This document shows, one piece after another, positions 1 through 8,500 of a stretch of 64,000 nt of DNA (position 1 is the first letter of the stretch; each line of letters opens with the position of its first letter). The translations under genes were made by a program, and so were the position numbers. The DNA is from Haloarcula laminariae (GTDB lineage: Archaea > Halobacteriota > Halobacteria > Halobacteriales > Haloarculaceae). The notes below the pieces were generated by a model. It saw only the letters and a list, made by a program, of their open reading frames with translations. It did no database searches and was not told the DNA's origin. The stretch is taken from contig NZ_JAMZFY010000001.1 in NCBI RefSeq assembly GCF_025457605.1, positions 1,612,001 to 1,676,000 on the forward strand, in the 5' to 3' direction.

Positions 1-496
1 CTCCCCGCTCCCCGTCGTCGCCGGTATCGACGGCTACACGCTCGGGGGCGGGATGGAGCTGGCCACCGCCGCCGACATGCGTGTCGCCTCCGACAGCTCG
101 CAGTTCGGCCAGCCCGAACACGACCTCGGCCTGCTGCCGGGCTGGGGCGGCACCCAGCGGCTGGCCAACATCGTCGGCGAGGGCCGGGCCAAGGAGATAA
201 TCTTCACCGCCGAGCGCTACGACGTCGAGGAGATGGCCGACTACGGGTTCATCAACGAGGTCACCACGAGCGACGACCTGCTCGACAGCGCCATCGACCT
301 GGCTCGGGACCTCGCCGCCGGGCCGCCCATCGCGATGGACTTCACGAAGCGAGCGATGCACGCGGGCCGCGTCGACGAGGACGCCGGGCTGGAGATAGAG
401 TCACAGGCCTTCGGCCACCTGTTCGCGACGGAGGACCTCATGGAGGGGCTGACCGCGTTCGCCGAGGACCGCGACCCGGAGTTCGAGGGCAAATAA
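1..496 (+). CDS. Enoyl-CoA hydratase/isomerase (crotonase), 3' part
   Basis: The 5' end lies outside the window. The open frame runs in from base 2, so the internal ATG at 53 is not the start. The visible part has the crotonase oxyanion-hole segment (GYTLGGGMEL) and the following helix and strand with a C(D)-like AADMR stretch and GLLPGWGGTQRL. It ends in the usual DPEFEGK-like tail. Family role: hydration or isomerisation of enoyl-CoA thioesters in fatty or organic acid oxidation, cytoplasmic. The substrate cannot be read from the sequence. It resembles the complete crotonase at 18232-19023 more than MenB. Confidence 0.85.
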   Translation, partial: SPLPVVAGIDGYTLGGGMELATAADMRVASDSSQFGQPEHDLGLLPGWGGTQRLANIVGEGRAKEIIFTAERYDVEEMADYGFINEVTTSDDLLDSAIDLARDLAAGPPIAMDFTKRAMHAGRVDEDAGLEIESQAFGHLFATEDLMEGLTAFAEDRDPEFEGK

Positions 497-579
497 CGCC
501 CCGTCCCCCGCCTGACTCGTGTACGGCGCGGTCGCTGGGCCCGTGTCACCGCGCCACAGATGGTGGGGATTTCGATGGG

Positions 580-588
580 ATTAAATTG
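580..588 (+). promoter_or_regulatory. TATA-like box of tRNA-Glu(UUC)
   Basis: The AT-rich run ATTAAATTG lies about 27 nt before the 5' end of the tRNA at 612, the archaeal TATA spacing. Its flanks are GC rich. Confidence 0.5.
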
Positions 589-611
589 GTGTACCCGAAA
601 TCCGGAAGTAC

Positions 612-686
<75 letters not shown>

Positions 687-809
687 CATTACTGACGAAC
701 GAACCCGCGAGCGGCTGCTGAGCTTCTTTCGTTGCTTCGTCGGTCGTACGAACATGAGAACCAATGGCACAGCGGTAGCTATTTTCGGCGGCCGTGAGTC
801 CGTCGAGGT

Positions 810-1991
810 ATGCAAGCAGTCGTACTCGCCGCCGGCGAGGGGACGCGAATGCGTCCGCTGACAGAGAACACGCCGAAACCGATGCTCCCCGTCGCGGACC
901 GCCCGCTGGTCGCACACACCGCCGACACGGCCATCGCGGCCGGCGCGGAGGAACTCATTTTCGTCGTCGGCTACGAGGCCGACGCCGTCCGCGAGTACTT
1001 CGGCGACAGCTACGGCGGCGTCCCGGTCGAGTTCGCCGTCCAGGAGGAGCAACTGGGAACCGCCGACGCCGTCGACGCGGCGAGCGAGCACCTCGACGGT
1101 CCCTTCGCGGTGTTGAACGGCGACAACCTCTACGACGAGGCGAGCCTCTCGGCGCTCTTCGACGCGGCGCCCTCCATCGCGGCCTACTCGGTTCCGGACC
1201 CGTCGAACTACGGCGTCCTCTCGACCGACGGCGACCGGGTCACCGCCATCATCGAGAAGCCGGCGGACCCGCCGACCCAGCTCGCCAACGCCGGCGCGTA
1301 CGTCTTCCCGGCGGAGGCCCGCGAGTGGCTCGACGTCGAACTGAGCGAACGCGGCGAGCGCGAGATAACCGACGTCGTCACGCAGGTCATCGAGGCCTAC
1401 GACGTGACCGCCGTCGAGGTGGACCGCTGGCTCGACGTGGGCCGGCCCTGGGAGCTGCTGGAAGCCAACGAGTGGAAAGTCGGCGAACTGGAGCGCCGCC
1501 TCGACGGCGACGTGCGGGGCGACGCCGACCTGCGCGGCGATGTCGTCGTCGAGGAGGGCGCCGTAGTCGAGCCCGGCGTGGTCATCGAGGGGCCGGCGCT
1601 GGTTCGCTCGGGCGCGACCGTCGGCCCGAACGCCTACGTCCGCGGCGCGACGGTGCTGGGCGAAGATACGCACGTCGGGCACGGCGTCGAAGTGAAAAAC
1701 ACCGTCGTGATGGCCGACTCGAACGTCCCGCACGTCTCCTACGTCGGCGACAGCGTGCTGGGTACCGACGTGAACCTCGGCGCGAGCACGCAGGTCGCGA
1801 ACCTCCGCCACGACGGCGAGCCGGTGAAGCTGACCGTCAAGGGCGACCGCGTCTCGACGGGGCGTCGGAAGTTCGGCATCGTCGCCGGCGACGGGGTCCG
1901 GACGGCTATCAACACCAGCCTGAACGCCGGCGTCGTCCTCTCGGCCGGGGCGACGACGACGCCAGGCGAGACCGTGACCAGGGACCGGTAG
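810..1991 (+). CDS. GlmU-like bifunctional sugar-1-phosphate nucleotidyltransferase/acyltransferase
   Basis: The protein has 393 aa. The N-terminal nucleotidyltransferase domain (about 1-230) starts with the nucleotide-binding loop LAAGEGTRMRP and has TPKPMLPV next. The C-terminal left-handed beta-helix domain (about 250-385) is built of hexapeptide repeats (VVIEGPALVRSGATVGPNA). This architecture matches archaeal GlmU-type enzymes that make UDP-GlcNAc, or glucose-1-phosphate thymidylyl/uridylyltransferases, for glycan and S-layer glycosylation precursors. The exact sugar is not decidable here. The start is the first ATG after the spacer that follows the tRNA; the protein begins MQAVVLAAG as family members do. 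Confidence 0.88.
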   Translation: MQAVVLAAGEGTRMRPLTENTPKPMLPVADRPLVAHTADTAIAAGAEELIFVVGYEADAVREYFGDSYGGVPVEFAVQEEQLGTADAVDAASEHLDGPFAVLNGDNLYDEASLSALFDAAPSIAAYSVPDPSNYGVLSTDGDRVTAIIEKPADPPTQLANAGAYVFPAEAREWLDVELSERGEREITDVVTQVIEAYDVTAVEVDRWLDVGRPWELLEANEWKVGELERRLDGDVRGDADLRGDVVVEEGAVVEPGVVIEGPALVRSGATVGPNAYVRGATVLGEDTHVGHGVEVKNTVVMADSNVPHVSYVGDSVLGTDVNLGASTQVANLRHDGEPVKLTVKGDRVSTGRRKFGIVAGDGVRTAINTSLNAGVVLSAGATTTPGETVTRDR

Positions 1992-2025
1992 CGGCGACGG
2001 CGGCCTCTCGGTGGCGAGTATGTGA

Positions 2026-2034
2026 GATTAAGTA
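2026..2034 (+). promoter_or_regulatory. TATA-like box before the small Zn protein
   Basis: GATTAAGTA lies 25-33 nt upstream of the ATG at 2059. This implies a transcript with a very short leader. Confidence 0.5.
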
Positions 2035-2058
2035 GGGTGACGACAACGCTTCGGTAAG

Positions 2059-2244
2059 ATGGTAGACCCGACATCGGACCACCACGAAGATATCGACGAG
2101 GAGGACGCCCCGAACTGTGCGGTGTGTGACACCGTCATCGCCAACGAGGTGACACACCGCGTGATAACGTGGGTAGACGACGACAGCGTCGAAACGGCCC
2201 ATTTCTGTGACGAGGACTGTCGCGAGTCGTGGGACGGTGCCTGA
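2059..2244 (+). CDS. Small haloarchaeal zinc-binding protein
   Basis: A 61-aa acidic protein with two cysteine pairs: CAVC (about residues 20-23) and CDEDC (about 50-54), with a His before the second pair. This looks like a single TRASH/treble-clef type zinc site. It belongs to a group of short haloarchaeal proteins of unknown function (likely DUF7576). It has its own TATA-like box and stands alone between glmU and a convergent DUF21 gene. No specific function can be assigned. Confidence 0.75.
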   Translation: MVDPTSDHHEDIDEEDAPNCAVCDTVIANEVTHRVITWVDDDSVETAHFCDEDCRESWDGA

Positions 2245-2330
2245 CGCCGGCTCGCTCTTTCTCTCTTCTATCACGGCCGAGCCGGCGCGGACGAGTCCAG
2301 GGCGGTCTCCCGTCCGAACTGCGACCAGCG

Positions 2331-2843
2331 TTACTCGACTTCGTCGTAGGCCCGCTCGATGGACTGCTGGCCGCCGATCCTGTCCGACAGAGTCCTGGTG
2401 AGCAGGTCGAAGACTGCCACGACGGGATACAGCAGGATGCTCACGTACCGCAGCGGCCGCACGACGGTCAGCGCGAACGTCTGTGCGTGACCCAGCCCGT
2501 ACGACTTGGGGATTATCTCTCCGGCTATCAGGATAACCGTACTGGCGAGGACGGTCGTGGCCAGGACGGCCAGCCCCGGGTCCAGTCGGTCGACCAGCAG
2601 CGCCGTCAGCAGGCTCGAAAGCGTGATGTTGACGACGTTGTTCCCGACCAGTAGCGTGACCAGGAGCCTGTGGGGGTCGTCGAGCACGTCGGCGAGGGCG
2701 GCCGCACGTCCGTCGGTCGCCGCCGTCTCGGTCACCCACTCCCGCGAGAGTGAGAACAGTGCCGTTTCGCTGCTGGAGAAGAAGGCGCTACAGGCAAGTA
2801 GTGCGCCGATACCGACGAGCGTCGGCAGAAGTGGAACAGCCAT
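2331..2843 (-). CDS. DUF21 (CNNM-type) membrane protein without CBS domains
   Basis: A 170-aa protein starting MAVPLLPT. It contains the DUF21/CNNM transmembrane domain: an N-terminal helix, the FFSSSETALFSLS motif (about 22-34), and further helices around LLVGNNVVN and the GEIIPKSYGL motif (about 108-117). CNNM/CorC proteins are implicated in Mg2+ or cobalt efflux and normally carry a CBS pair and a CorC_HlyC domain after DUF21. Here the gene stops after the membrane part, at AYDEVE. The ATG at 2843 was preferred over the longer frame to 2981, which runs into the tRNA. Confidence 0.8.
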   Translation of the reverse strand: MAVPLLPTLVGIGALLACSAFFSSSETALFSLSREWVTETAATDGRAAALADVLDDPHRLLVTLLVGNNVVNITLSSLLTALLVDRLDPGLAVLATTVLASTVILIAGEIIPKSYGLGHAQTFALTVVRPLRYVSILLYPVVAVFDLLTRTLSDRIGGQQSIERAYDEVE

Positions 2844-2948
2844 ACGCGACCCTCGGCGGGGAGGGTGAAAGAACCGGCTCTTCGGTGTCGCACACAGCGA
2901 TGAACCGCTGGCCGACAGCGGGGGCTCGCCGATTTGTCGTCGGAGAAA

Positions 2949-3023
2949 TGCTCCGGCAGGGATTCGAACCCTGGTCATCACCGTGAGAGGGTGATATGAT
3001 TGGCCGGACTACACCACCAGAGC
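2949..3023 (-). tRNA. tRNA-Glu (anticodon CUC)
   Basis: Read on the minus strand, the acceptor GCTCTGG pairs with CCGGAGC (one G-U pair) and the discriminator is A. The anticodon stem TCACC/GGTGA holds the loop CTCTCAC, giving CTC. The T-arm is GGTTCGAATCC. The D-arm is identical to that of the UUC isoacceptor 2.3 kb away. No intron. Confidence 0.96.
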
Positions 3024-3050
3024 GTACACTGAGACGAAGGGAGGAGTGAC

Positions 3051-3058
3051 GTTTAACG
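3051..3058 (-). promoter_or_regulatory. TATA-like box of tRNA-Glu(CUC)
   Basis: CGTTAAAC on the minus strand is centred about 31 nt upstream of the tRNA 5' end at 3023. Confidence 0.45.
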
Positions 3059-3090
3059 ATTCCGTTTCGGAACCGCCCTGTGTGGGTTTC

Positions 3091-4200
3091 TCATTCCTCG
3101 TCGAAGGGAGAGCCGGCCGCGTCGGGCTCCTCGCCGGCGAGGCTGATTATGTTTTCCCGCCCTACCCGGAGTTTGCTTATGTCGCCGTCCTCCTCCATAT
3201 CCGAGAGGAGCATACTGACCTTGGACTTGGACCACTCGGTCGTCTCGACGATGTCGACCTGCTTCATTCGCCCCCCGTTCTCCTCCAGCAGTTTGACGAT
3301 ACGGTCGTCGTCGTCGAGCAGCTCCGTCTCCTCGACGGCGGTACCTGGCGCCGTGTCGGCCGGCGGCGCCGTCGCGGTCCCCCCGTCGCCGTCGTCGTCG
3401 CCCAGGACCGCGGCCGCGGCGCCGGACCGCCAGGCCGCGGCGGCGACCGCACCCAGCGCGACGACGGCGAGCACGAGAGCCAGTTGCCACATGCTCTCGC
3501 CAGCGGCCGTCGCGGCGGTCGTGGCGTTAGGGGTCGCCGTGGCCCCGCTGTCGGGCGGACCCAACTCGACGTACGGCCGGCTATCGGAGAATGACTGCTC
3601 GCCGGCGTACGTTACCGACCGGCTCTCGGCCAGGGAGTCCGGCGAGCTCAGGGAGTCGGGGGCGGGCTCGGCGGCGGTGAACTCCATTGATGTCTCGTGT
3701 TCGAACACCATCCGCTGCCCGTCGCCCAGGTAGAACCCGTCGTCGAACACGTCGCTTATCACCACGCGCCGGTCGTACACCTGTGAGAAGTTCGTCCACA
3801 GGAACGACATCCGAACCGACCCGCGCTCCTGGCCCGGCTCGACGCCGGCCGACCGCTCGAAGTTCCGGGCGTCCATCTGTCGGCCGGTCTTGTTCGTCCC
3901 GGTTCGAGTGAGCGCCTCGGCGTCGTCGACGAAGTTCCGGTAGAGCGCCGTCTCGTTGTCCTCGAAGTTCTCGGCGTACGCCCGGAACTGCTCGGTCTCG
4001 TTTACCGTCTCCAGGGGCTGGTAGTGTTCTATCGTCCAGGTGGCCGACCCGTTCTCGTAGAGCATGACCCGGAACGTCGTCGTGTCGAACCGGTCGGGCG
4101 TCTGCAGCCGGTCGGCGCTGGAGGCGGCCACCGCCGGCGAGGCGGCGAGGCTCGCAACCACCAGCACCGCGGCGAGAGTGGCGACGACCGCGCGTGACAT
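3091..4200 (-). CDS. Membrane-anchored winged-helix regulator-like protein
   Basis: A 369-aa protein with four visible parts. A Sec-type signal peptide (about 1-25) ends in ASPAVAA. An extracytoplasmic domain follows (about 30-215). One transmembrane helix spans about 240-262. An acidic linker leads to a C-terminal cytoplasmic winged-helix domain (about 295-350: EENGGRMKQVDIVETTEWSK). Haloarchaeal proteins with this layout (DUF7345/DUF7343 types) are thought to be one-component membrane transcription regulators. Ligand and target are unknown. It has its own promoter just upstream of the start and is oriented away from the transporter. Confidence 0.8.
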   Translation of the reverse strand: MSRAVVATLAAVLVVASLAASPAVAASSADRLQTPDRFDTTTFRVMLYENGSATWTIEHYQPLETVNETEQFRAYAENFEDNETALYRNFVDDAEALTRTGTNKTGRQMDARNFERSAGVEPGQERGSVRMSFLWTNFSQVYDRRVVISDVFDDGFYLGDGQRMVFEHETSMEFTAAEPAPDSLSSPDSLAESRSVTYAGEQSFSDSRPYVELGPPDSGATATPNATTAATAAGESMWQLALVLAVVALGAVAAAAWRSGAAAAVLGDDDGDGGTATAPPADTAPGTAVEETELLDDDDRIVKLLEENGGRMKQVDIVETTEWSKSKVSMLLSDMEEDGDISKLRVGRENIISLAGEEPDAAGSPFDEE

Positions 4201-4223
4201 CTATATCGTAAGACCCGAGGACA

Positions 4224-4233
4224 GCATAAAAGC
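4224..4233 (-). promoter_or_regulatory. TATA-like box for the membrane winged-helix gene
   Basis: GCTTTTATGC on the minus strand lies 24-33 nt before the ATG at 4200, so a near-leaderless transcript is expected. Confidence 0.5.
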
Positions 4234-4249
4234 ACTGTGAATGGGTCAC

Positions 4250-4462
4250 CTAGTCGTCAGCTATTCCGACGGCGTCTGCCAGTTTCTCGATTAGGCACCG
4301 GACCGGTCCGTCGGTCGGCCCGTCGTCGAGCCGGGTTCGACAGGCGGCCCCGGGTGCGACTATACGTGTCCCGTCACTCGACAGTATCCGGTCGAATTCA
4401 CCCCGTACACACCGGCTCAGTAGCCCGTTCGTGACCGTGTGAAAACACGAAACACCGGAGCC
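4250..4462 (-). pseudogene. Remnant of an Fe-S/FAD oxidoreductase C-terminus (CCG-type Cys-rich domain)
   Basis: A 70-codon minus-strand frame lies between a TAA at 4463-4465 and a TAG at 4250-4252. It contains no ATG, GTG or TTG. Its translation still looks like a protein tail: GEFDRILSSDGTRIVAPGAACRTRL, split by a short acidic insert from VRCLIEKLADAVG. The G-x-x-CR-x-x-L pattern followed by a short helix recalls the end of Cys-rich domains in GlpC, D-lactate or glycolate dehydrogenase type (Fe-S) oxidoreductases. Rare codons (ATA, CTA, GTA) fit decay. It accounts for most of the otherwise gene-free 4201-4497 gap. The family assignment is tentative. Confidence 0.4.
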
Positions 4463-4470
4463 TTATTTAT
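4461..4470 (+). promoter_or_regulatory. Promoter of livHMGF
   Basis: CCTTATTTAT lies 28-37 nt upstream of the livH ATG at 4498, with a purine-rich BRE-like stretch in front. A near-leaderless transcript is expected. Confidence 0.6.
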
Positions 4471-4497
4471 GGTCTAGCGTTGAATCACGCGTAACCA

Positions 4498-5613
4498 ATG
4501 GGGCTTATGGAGACAATACCTAGCAGGCGACAGCTTCCGGCCGTGCTGTCGAGTGGCAGCGCCGTCGCCGCCGTACTCGTGTATCTGACCGTGGACTTGA
4601 TTGTCAAGCTGACGGGCACGACAGTGTTGATGTTCGATTTACACGTCCTCGGCGGCTCGCTCCCGGTCGGCTCGCTCCTCTCGATGGTGGTCGACGGGTT
4701 GCTCGTCGGGCTGGCCGTCGGACTGGCCGGCATCGGCCTGTCGATGACCTACAGCATTCTCGACTTCGCGAACTTCGCCCACGGCGACACCGTCACCGTC
4801 GGGGCCTTTCTCGGGTGGGTCGCTGCGTACGTCGTCGCCGGCTTCGGCAGTGGCGCGGCGCTTTCCGACCTGTTCCTGTTCGATACGGGCCAGCAACTCA
4901 GCGTCGTTTCGGCGTTCGCCCCGGTGCTCGTCGGTCTCGTCGTCGCCGGCGCCGGCACCGTCGGCGTCGTCCTCCTCGTCGACCGCCTCACCTACCGGCC
5001 GATGCGCGGGTCGGACAACATCTCACTGCTCATCGCCTCCATCGGGGTCGCGCTCGCCCTCCGCTATCTCGTCGCCTTCGTCTTCGGGGCCCAGACCAGC
5101 GGGGTCGCCTCCAGCGGCGCCCGGTTCCAGGTCGTCTCCGGCTTGTCCGTCACGGACAACGAGATCGCCCTGCTGGTCGTCAGCGTGGCGCTGATGCTCG
5201 GGGTCCACCTGTTGCTCCAGCGGACCAAACTCGGCAAGGCGATGCGGGCGATGGCGGACAACGAAGACCTCGCGCGCGTGACCGGGATTCCGGCCGAGCG
5301 GGTCGTCCGGCTCACCTGGATTCTCGGTGGCGCGCTGGCCGGCATCGGGGGGTACCTACTCGTCCTCGAAAGCGGCACCATCTCCTTTAACTTCGGCTGG
5401 ATTCTCCTCCTGCTCATCTTCGCGGCGGTCATCGTCGGCGGCATCGGGTCCATCTACGGCGCGATGGCCGGCGGCGTCCTCATCGGGCTGGTCGACAGCC
5501 TGGCGCTCATCTGGCTCCCGTCGGGACTGAGCCGCGCGGCCGCGTTCGCCGTCCTCATCGCCGTGTTGTTGCTGCGGCCGTCCGGTCTGTTCAGCGGGGT
5601 GAGTACGGCGTGA
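4498..5613 (+). CDS. livH: Branched-chain amino acid type ABC transporter permease LivH
   Basis: A 371-aa membrane protein with about nine hydrophobic segments. It carries the LivH signatures: GLSMTYSILDFANFAHGD near the N-terminus and the EAA-like loop RAMADNEDLARVTGIPAERV (about 250-270). It ends in LLRPSGLF. It is the first gene of a tightly packed livH-M-G-F operon. Its stop overlaps the GTG start of livM by four bases. With LivM it forms the transmembrane channel for import of branched-chain amino acids or related amides and acids. The long N-terminus before the first conserved helix is typical of haloarchaeal members. Confidence 0.92.
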   Translation: MGLMETIPSRRQLPAVLSSGSAVAAVLVYLTVDLIVKLTGTTVLMFDLHVLGGSLPVGSLLSMVVDGLLVGLAVGLAGIGLSMTYSILDFANFAHGDTVTVGAFLGWVAAYVVAGFGSGAALSDLFLFDTGQQLSVVSAFAPVLVGLVVAGAGTVGVVLLVDRLTYRPMRGSDNISLLIASIGVALALRYLVAFVFGAQTSGVASSGARFQVVSGLSVTDNEIALLVVSVALMLGVHLLLQRTKLGKAMRAMADNEDLARVTGIPAERVVRLTWILGGALAGIGGYLLVLESGTISFNFGWILLLLIFAAVIVGGIGSIYGAMAGGVLIGLVDSLALIWLPSGLSRAAAFAVLIAVLLLRPSGLFSGVSTA

Positions 5614-6884
5614 GCGCCGCCACCGACGTGCGCGAGAGGCTTGCCGGCCTCCCCGACTACGCGATGGTCGGCCTGTTCATCGTCGCCATCTGGCTGCTGT
5701 TGATTCTGTTCGCGGCGGTAGTCGGCGGCCAGCAGGCGACGAACCTCGCGGCCGGATTCGTCGGCAGCGTGACCGTCCTCATCGGCGCCTTCGCCCTGCT
5801 GACGCTGGCGTTGAACCTCCAGTGGGGGTACACCGGGCTGTTCAACATCGGCGTCGCGGGGTTCATGGCCGTGGGCGCGTACACGACGGCGATACTGACC
5901 GCTCCGCCCGACCCCGCTGCCGGGGCCGTCGCTGGCTTCGGGTTGCCCCTCTGGGTCGGCCTCCTGGGCGGGATGGTGATGGCCGCCATCGTCGGCGCGC
6001 TGGCCGCCCTTCCCGCTCTCAGACTGCGAGCGGACTACCTCGCCATCGTCACTGTCGCACTCTCGGAGATAATCCGGCTGTTCGTCAACTGGAACGGCGT
6101 CGAACGGGTGGTCCTCGGCGGCGTCGAGTTCGGGACCGGGGGCGCGACCGGCATCTCGTTCAAGTCCCCCTCCGGCGTCGTCGAGGGCGTCATCAACGGC
6201 CCCGGCGCGCCCCTCGTCGCGGCCGCCGAGGGCGTCGGCATCTCGGGGTCGAACCTCGTCAACTTCGCCTACGGGCTCGTCCTCCTCGCGCTCGTCGTCG
6301 CGAGCTACTGGGTGCTCTCCCGACTCGTCGACTCCCCCTTCGGCCGCGTGCTGAAGGCCATCCGCGAGGACGAGCAGGTGACACAGTCCCTCGGGAAGGA
6401 CACCCGCCTGTTCAAGATAAAGGCGTTCATGATCGGCTGTGCGCTGATGGGGCTGGCCGGCGCGCTGTTCCGCGGAAGCGCGGGCTACATCAGCCCGGCG
6501 CAGTTCCGGCCCGGCATCACGTTCTACGTCTTCGCCGCGCTCATCATCGGCGGCGCGGGCTCGAACACGGGCAGCATCCTCGGGGCCGCGACGTTCTCGG
6601 CGCTGCTGTTCTACCTGCCCGCGCGCCTCGGTGAGTTCTTCCCGCAACTGGGCGGCCAGTCACCCGGCAACATCGTCGACGCCGTCGCCGCGCTCGGCGT
6701 ACTCGATGCGGGTCCGCTGGTGGCCTACGTCATCGCGAATATCAGCACGCTCCGCTTTGTCCTCATCGGCGTCGTCCTCATCTACATCATCCAGCGTCGG
6801 CCGCTTGGGTTGCTCGGCCATCGGAGCGAACCGGCGGCGAGCGTCGACCTGACGCGGCCCTCCGGCGGTGGTGACGATGAGTGA
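5610..6884 (+). CDS. livM: Branched-chain amino acid type ABC transporter permease LivM
   Basis: A 424-aa multi-spanning permease beginning with GTG (MSAATDVRERL) and overlapping livH. Diagnostic stretches are TLALNLQWGYTGLFNIG, DYLAIVTVALSEIIR and the EAA loop DSPFGRVLKAIREDEQ (about 242-257), then a final helix ending IIQRRPLGLLG. It is the second subunit of the Liv membrane channel. Its stop overlaps the livG start, so the operon is translationally coupled. Length is normal for archaeal LivM. Confidence 0.92.
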   Translation: MSAATDVRERLAGLPDYAMVGLFIVAIWLLLILFAAVVGGQQATNLAAGFVGSVTVLIGAFALLTLALNLQWGYTGLFNIGVAGFMAVGAYTTAILTAPPDPAAGAVAGFGLPLWVGLLGGMVMAAIVGALAALPALRLRADYLAIVTVALSEIIRLFVNWNGVERVVLGGVEFGTGGATGISFKSPSGVVEGVINGPGAPLVAAAEGVGISGSNLVNFAYGLVLLALVVASYWVLSRLVDSPFGRVLKAIREDEQVTQSLGKDTRLFKIKAFMIGCALMGLAGALFRGSAGYISPAQFRPGITFYVFAALIIGGAGSNTGSILGAATFSALLFYLPARLGEFFPQLGGQSPGNIVDAVAALGVLDAGPLVAYVIANISTLRFVLIGVVLIYIIQRRPLGLLGHRSEPAASVDLTRPSGGGDDE

Positions 6885-7704
6885 GCCCGAAGCGGTCGAC
6901 GCGCCGGCGACCGCCACGACGAGCGACGCCATCGACGCGCCGCTGCTCGAAGTCGACGGGCTCCGCAAGGAGTTCGGCGGCGTCACCGCCGTCGACGGGA
7001 CCTCCTTCCGCGTCGCGCCCGGCTCCCTGACCGGCCTCATCGGGCCCAACGGCGCCGGCAAGTCGACGACGTTCAACTGCATCACCGGCATCCACGAGCC
7101 CACCGGCGGCACCGTGCGCTTCGACGGGCAGGACGTGACTGGGCTTCCCCCGTACACGCTCGCCCGACAGGGGCTCGTCCGGACGTTCCAGATCGCCCGG
7201 GAGCTCTCGGAGATGACCGTCCTGGAGAACGTCATGCTCGCCCCGCCGGACCAGCGGGGTGAATCGGCCGTCCAGGCTGTCCTCCCGGGGCTCCGCGAGC
7301 GGGTACAGGAAGCGGAGCGGGACGTGGTCGAAGACGCCTGGGAGACGCTCGACTTCTTCGAGATTGACCACCTCGCCCACGAGGACGCCGGTTCGCTGTC
7401 GGGCGGTCAGCGGAAACTCCTGGAGATGGCCCGCGTGCTGTCGACGGACCCCGAGATGGTCCTGCTCGACGAACCGCTCGCCGGGGTGAACCCGACGCTG
7501 GAGGAGAAGCTGCTCGACCGCATCGACCGGCTCCGCCGGGACGGGCTGACCTTCCTGCTCGTCGAACACGATATGGACGTCATCATGGAACACTGCGAAC
7601 ACATCATCGTCATGCATCAGGGACAGGTCCTCGCGGAGGGGGACGCGGACACCATCCAGTCCGACGAGCGCGTTCTCGAAGCCTATCTCGGAGGTGACGT
7701 ATGA
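6877..7704 (+). CDS. livG: Branched-chain amino acid type ABC transporter ATPase LivG
   Basis: A 275-aa ATPase. Walker A is GPNGAGKST, the Q-loop follows in VRTFQIAREL, the signature is LSGGQRKLLEMARVL, Walker B is MVLLDEPLAG and the switch His is in VEHD. The ATG at 6877 (MSEPEAV) was chosen over the in-frame GTGs at 6868 and 6871 because it overlaps the livM stop as elsewhere in this operon. It acts on the cytoplasmic face with LivF. It has a 20-residue Ala/Thr/Asp-rich N-terminal extension. Confidence 0.93.
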   Translation: MSEPEAVDAPATATTSDAIDAPLLEVDGLRKEFGGVTAVDGTSFRVAPGSLTGLIGPNGAGKSTTFNCITGIHEPTGGTVRFDGQDVTGLPPYTLARQGLVRTFQIARELSEMTVLENVMLAPPDQRGESAVQAVLPGLRERVQEAERDVVEDAWETLDFFEIDHLAHEDAGSLSGGQRKLLEMARVLSTDPEMVLLDEPLAGVNPTLEEKLLDRIDRLRRDGLTFLLVEHDMDVIMEHCEHIIVMHQGQVLAEGDADTIQSDERVLEAYLGGDV

Positions 7705-8456
7705 GCCAGCAGGCCAGCCGGTCGGCGGACGTGACGCTTACCGACCCCGACGAGAGCCTGCTGGCGGTCCGCGACCTGGACGCCGGTTACGGGGACCTGC
7801 AGGTCCTCGACGGCGTCGACATGGACATCGGTTCGGGGGAGTACGTCGTCATCGTCGGGCCGAACGGCGCGGGGAAGTCGACCGTGATGAAGTCGGTCTT
7901 CGGCCTGACGACGCACATGGGCGGCTCGGTCACCTTCGACGGCCGGGATATCAGCCAGCAACGCCCCGACCAGATAATCCACGAGGGCATCGGTTACGTC
8001 CCCCAGAGCGACAACGTCTTCGGCAAGCTCACGGTCCGGGAGAACCTGGAGATGGGCGCCTACATCCTCGACGAGGTGCCCGAAAAACGAATCGACGCCG
8101 TCTACGACCGGTTCCCCATCCTCGAAGAGCGCGCCACCCAGAAGGCCGGGACGCTCTCGGGCGGCCAACAGCAGATGCTCGCGATGGGACGGGCGCTCAT
8201 GCTCGATCCGGAGCTTCTGTTGCTCGACGAGCCCTCGGCGGGCCTGGCACCGGACCTCGTCGTCGAGATGTTCGACCGCATCGACGGCATCAACGACGAC
8301 GGCACGGCCATCATGATGGTCGAGCAGAACGCCAAGGAGGCCCTGCGCCGGTGTGACCGCGGCTACGTCCTCGTCCAGGGCCAGAACCGGTATCAGGACA
8401 CCGGCGAGACGCTGTTGGCCGACGAGGACGTCCGCCAGGAGTTCCTCGGCGGGTGA
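7701..8456 (+). CDS. livF: Branched-chain amino acid type ABC transporter ATPase LivF
   Basis: A 251-aa ATPase with Walker A GPNGAGKST, signature LSGGQQQMLAMGRAL, Walker B LLLLDEPSAG and the H-loop replaced by Gln (MMVEQNA), which is usual for LivF. It overlaps livG by ATGA. It is the last gene of the operon. Only 44 bp separate it from the converging substrate-binding protein gene, so the five genes together supply a full importer. Confidence 0.93.
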   Translation: MSQQASRSADVTLTDPDESLLAVRDLDAGYGDLQVLDGVDMDIGSGEYVVIVGPNGAGKSTVMKSVFGLTTHMGGSVTFDGRDISQQRPDQIIHEGIGYVPQSDNVFGKLTVRENLEMGAYILDEVPEKRIDAVYDRFPILEERATQKAGTLSGGQQQMLAMGRALMLDPELLLLDEPSAGLAPDLVVEMFDRIDGINDDGTAIMMVEQNAKEALRRCDRGYVLVQGQNRYQDTGETLLADEDVRQEFLGG

Positions 8457-8500
8457 GGTGTCGTCCGTCAAAAGAATCGTCGGTACCGCCGACAGCGTGC

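Noticed and set aside
4237-4434. A 65-aa plus-strand frame before livH
   Set aside because: It is Arg-rich and antisense to the protein-like remnant at 4250-4462. The remnant explains the region better.
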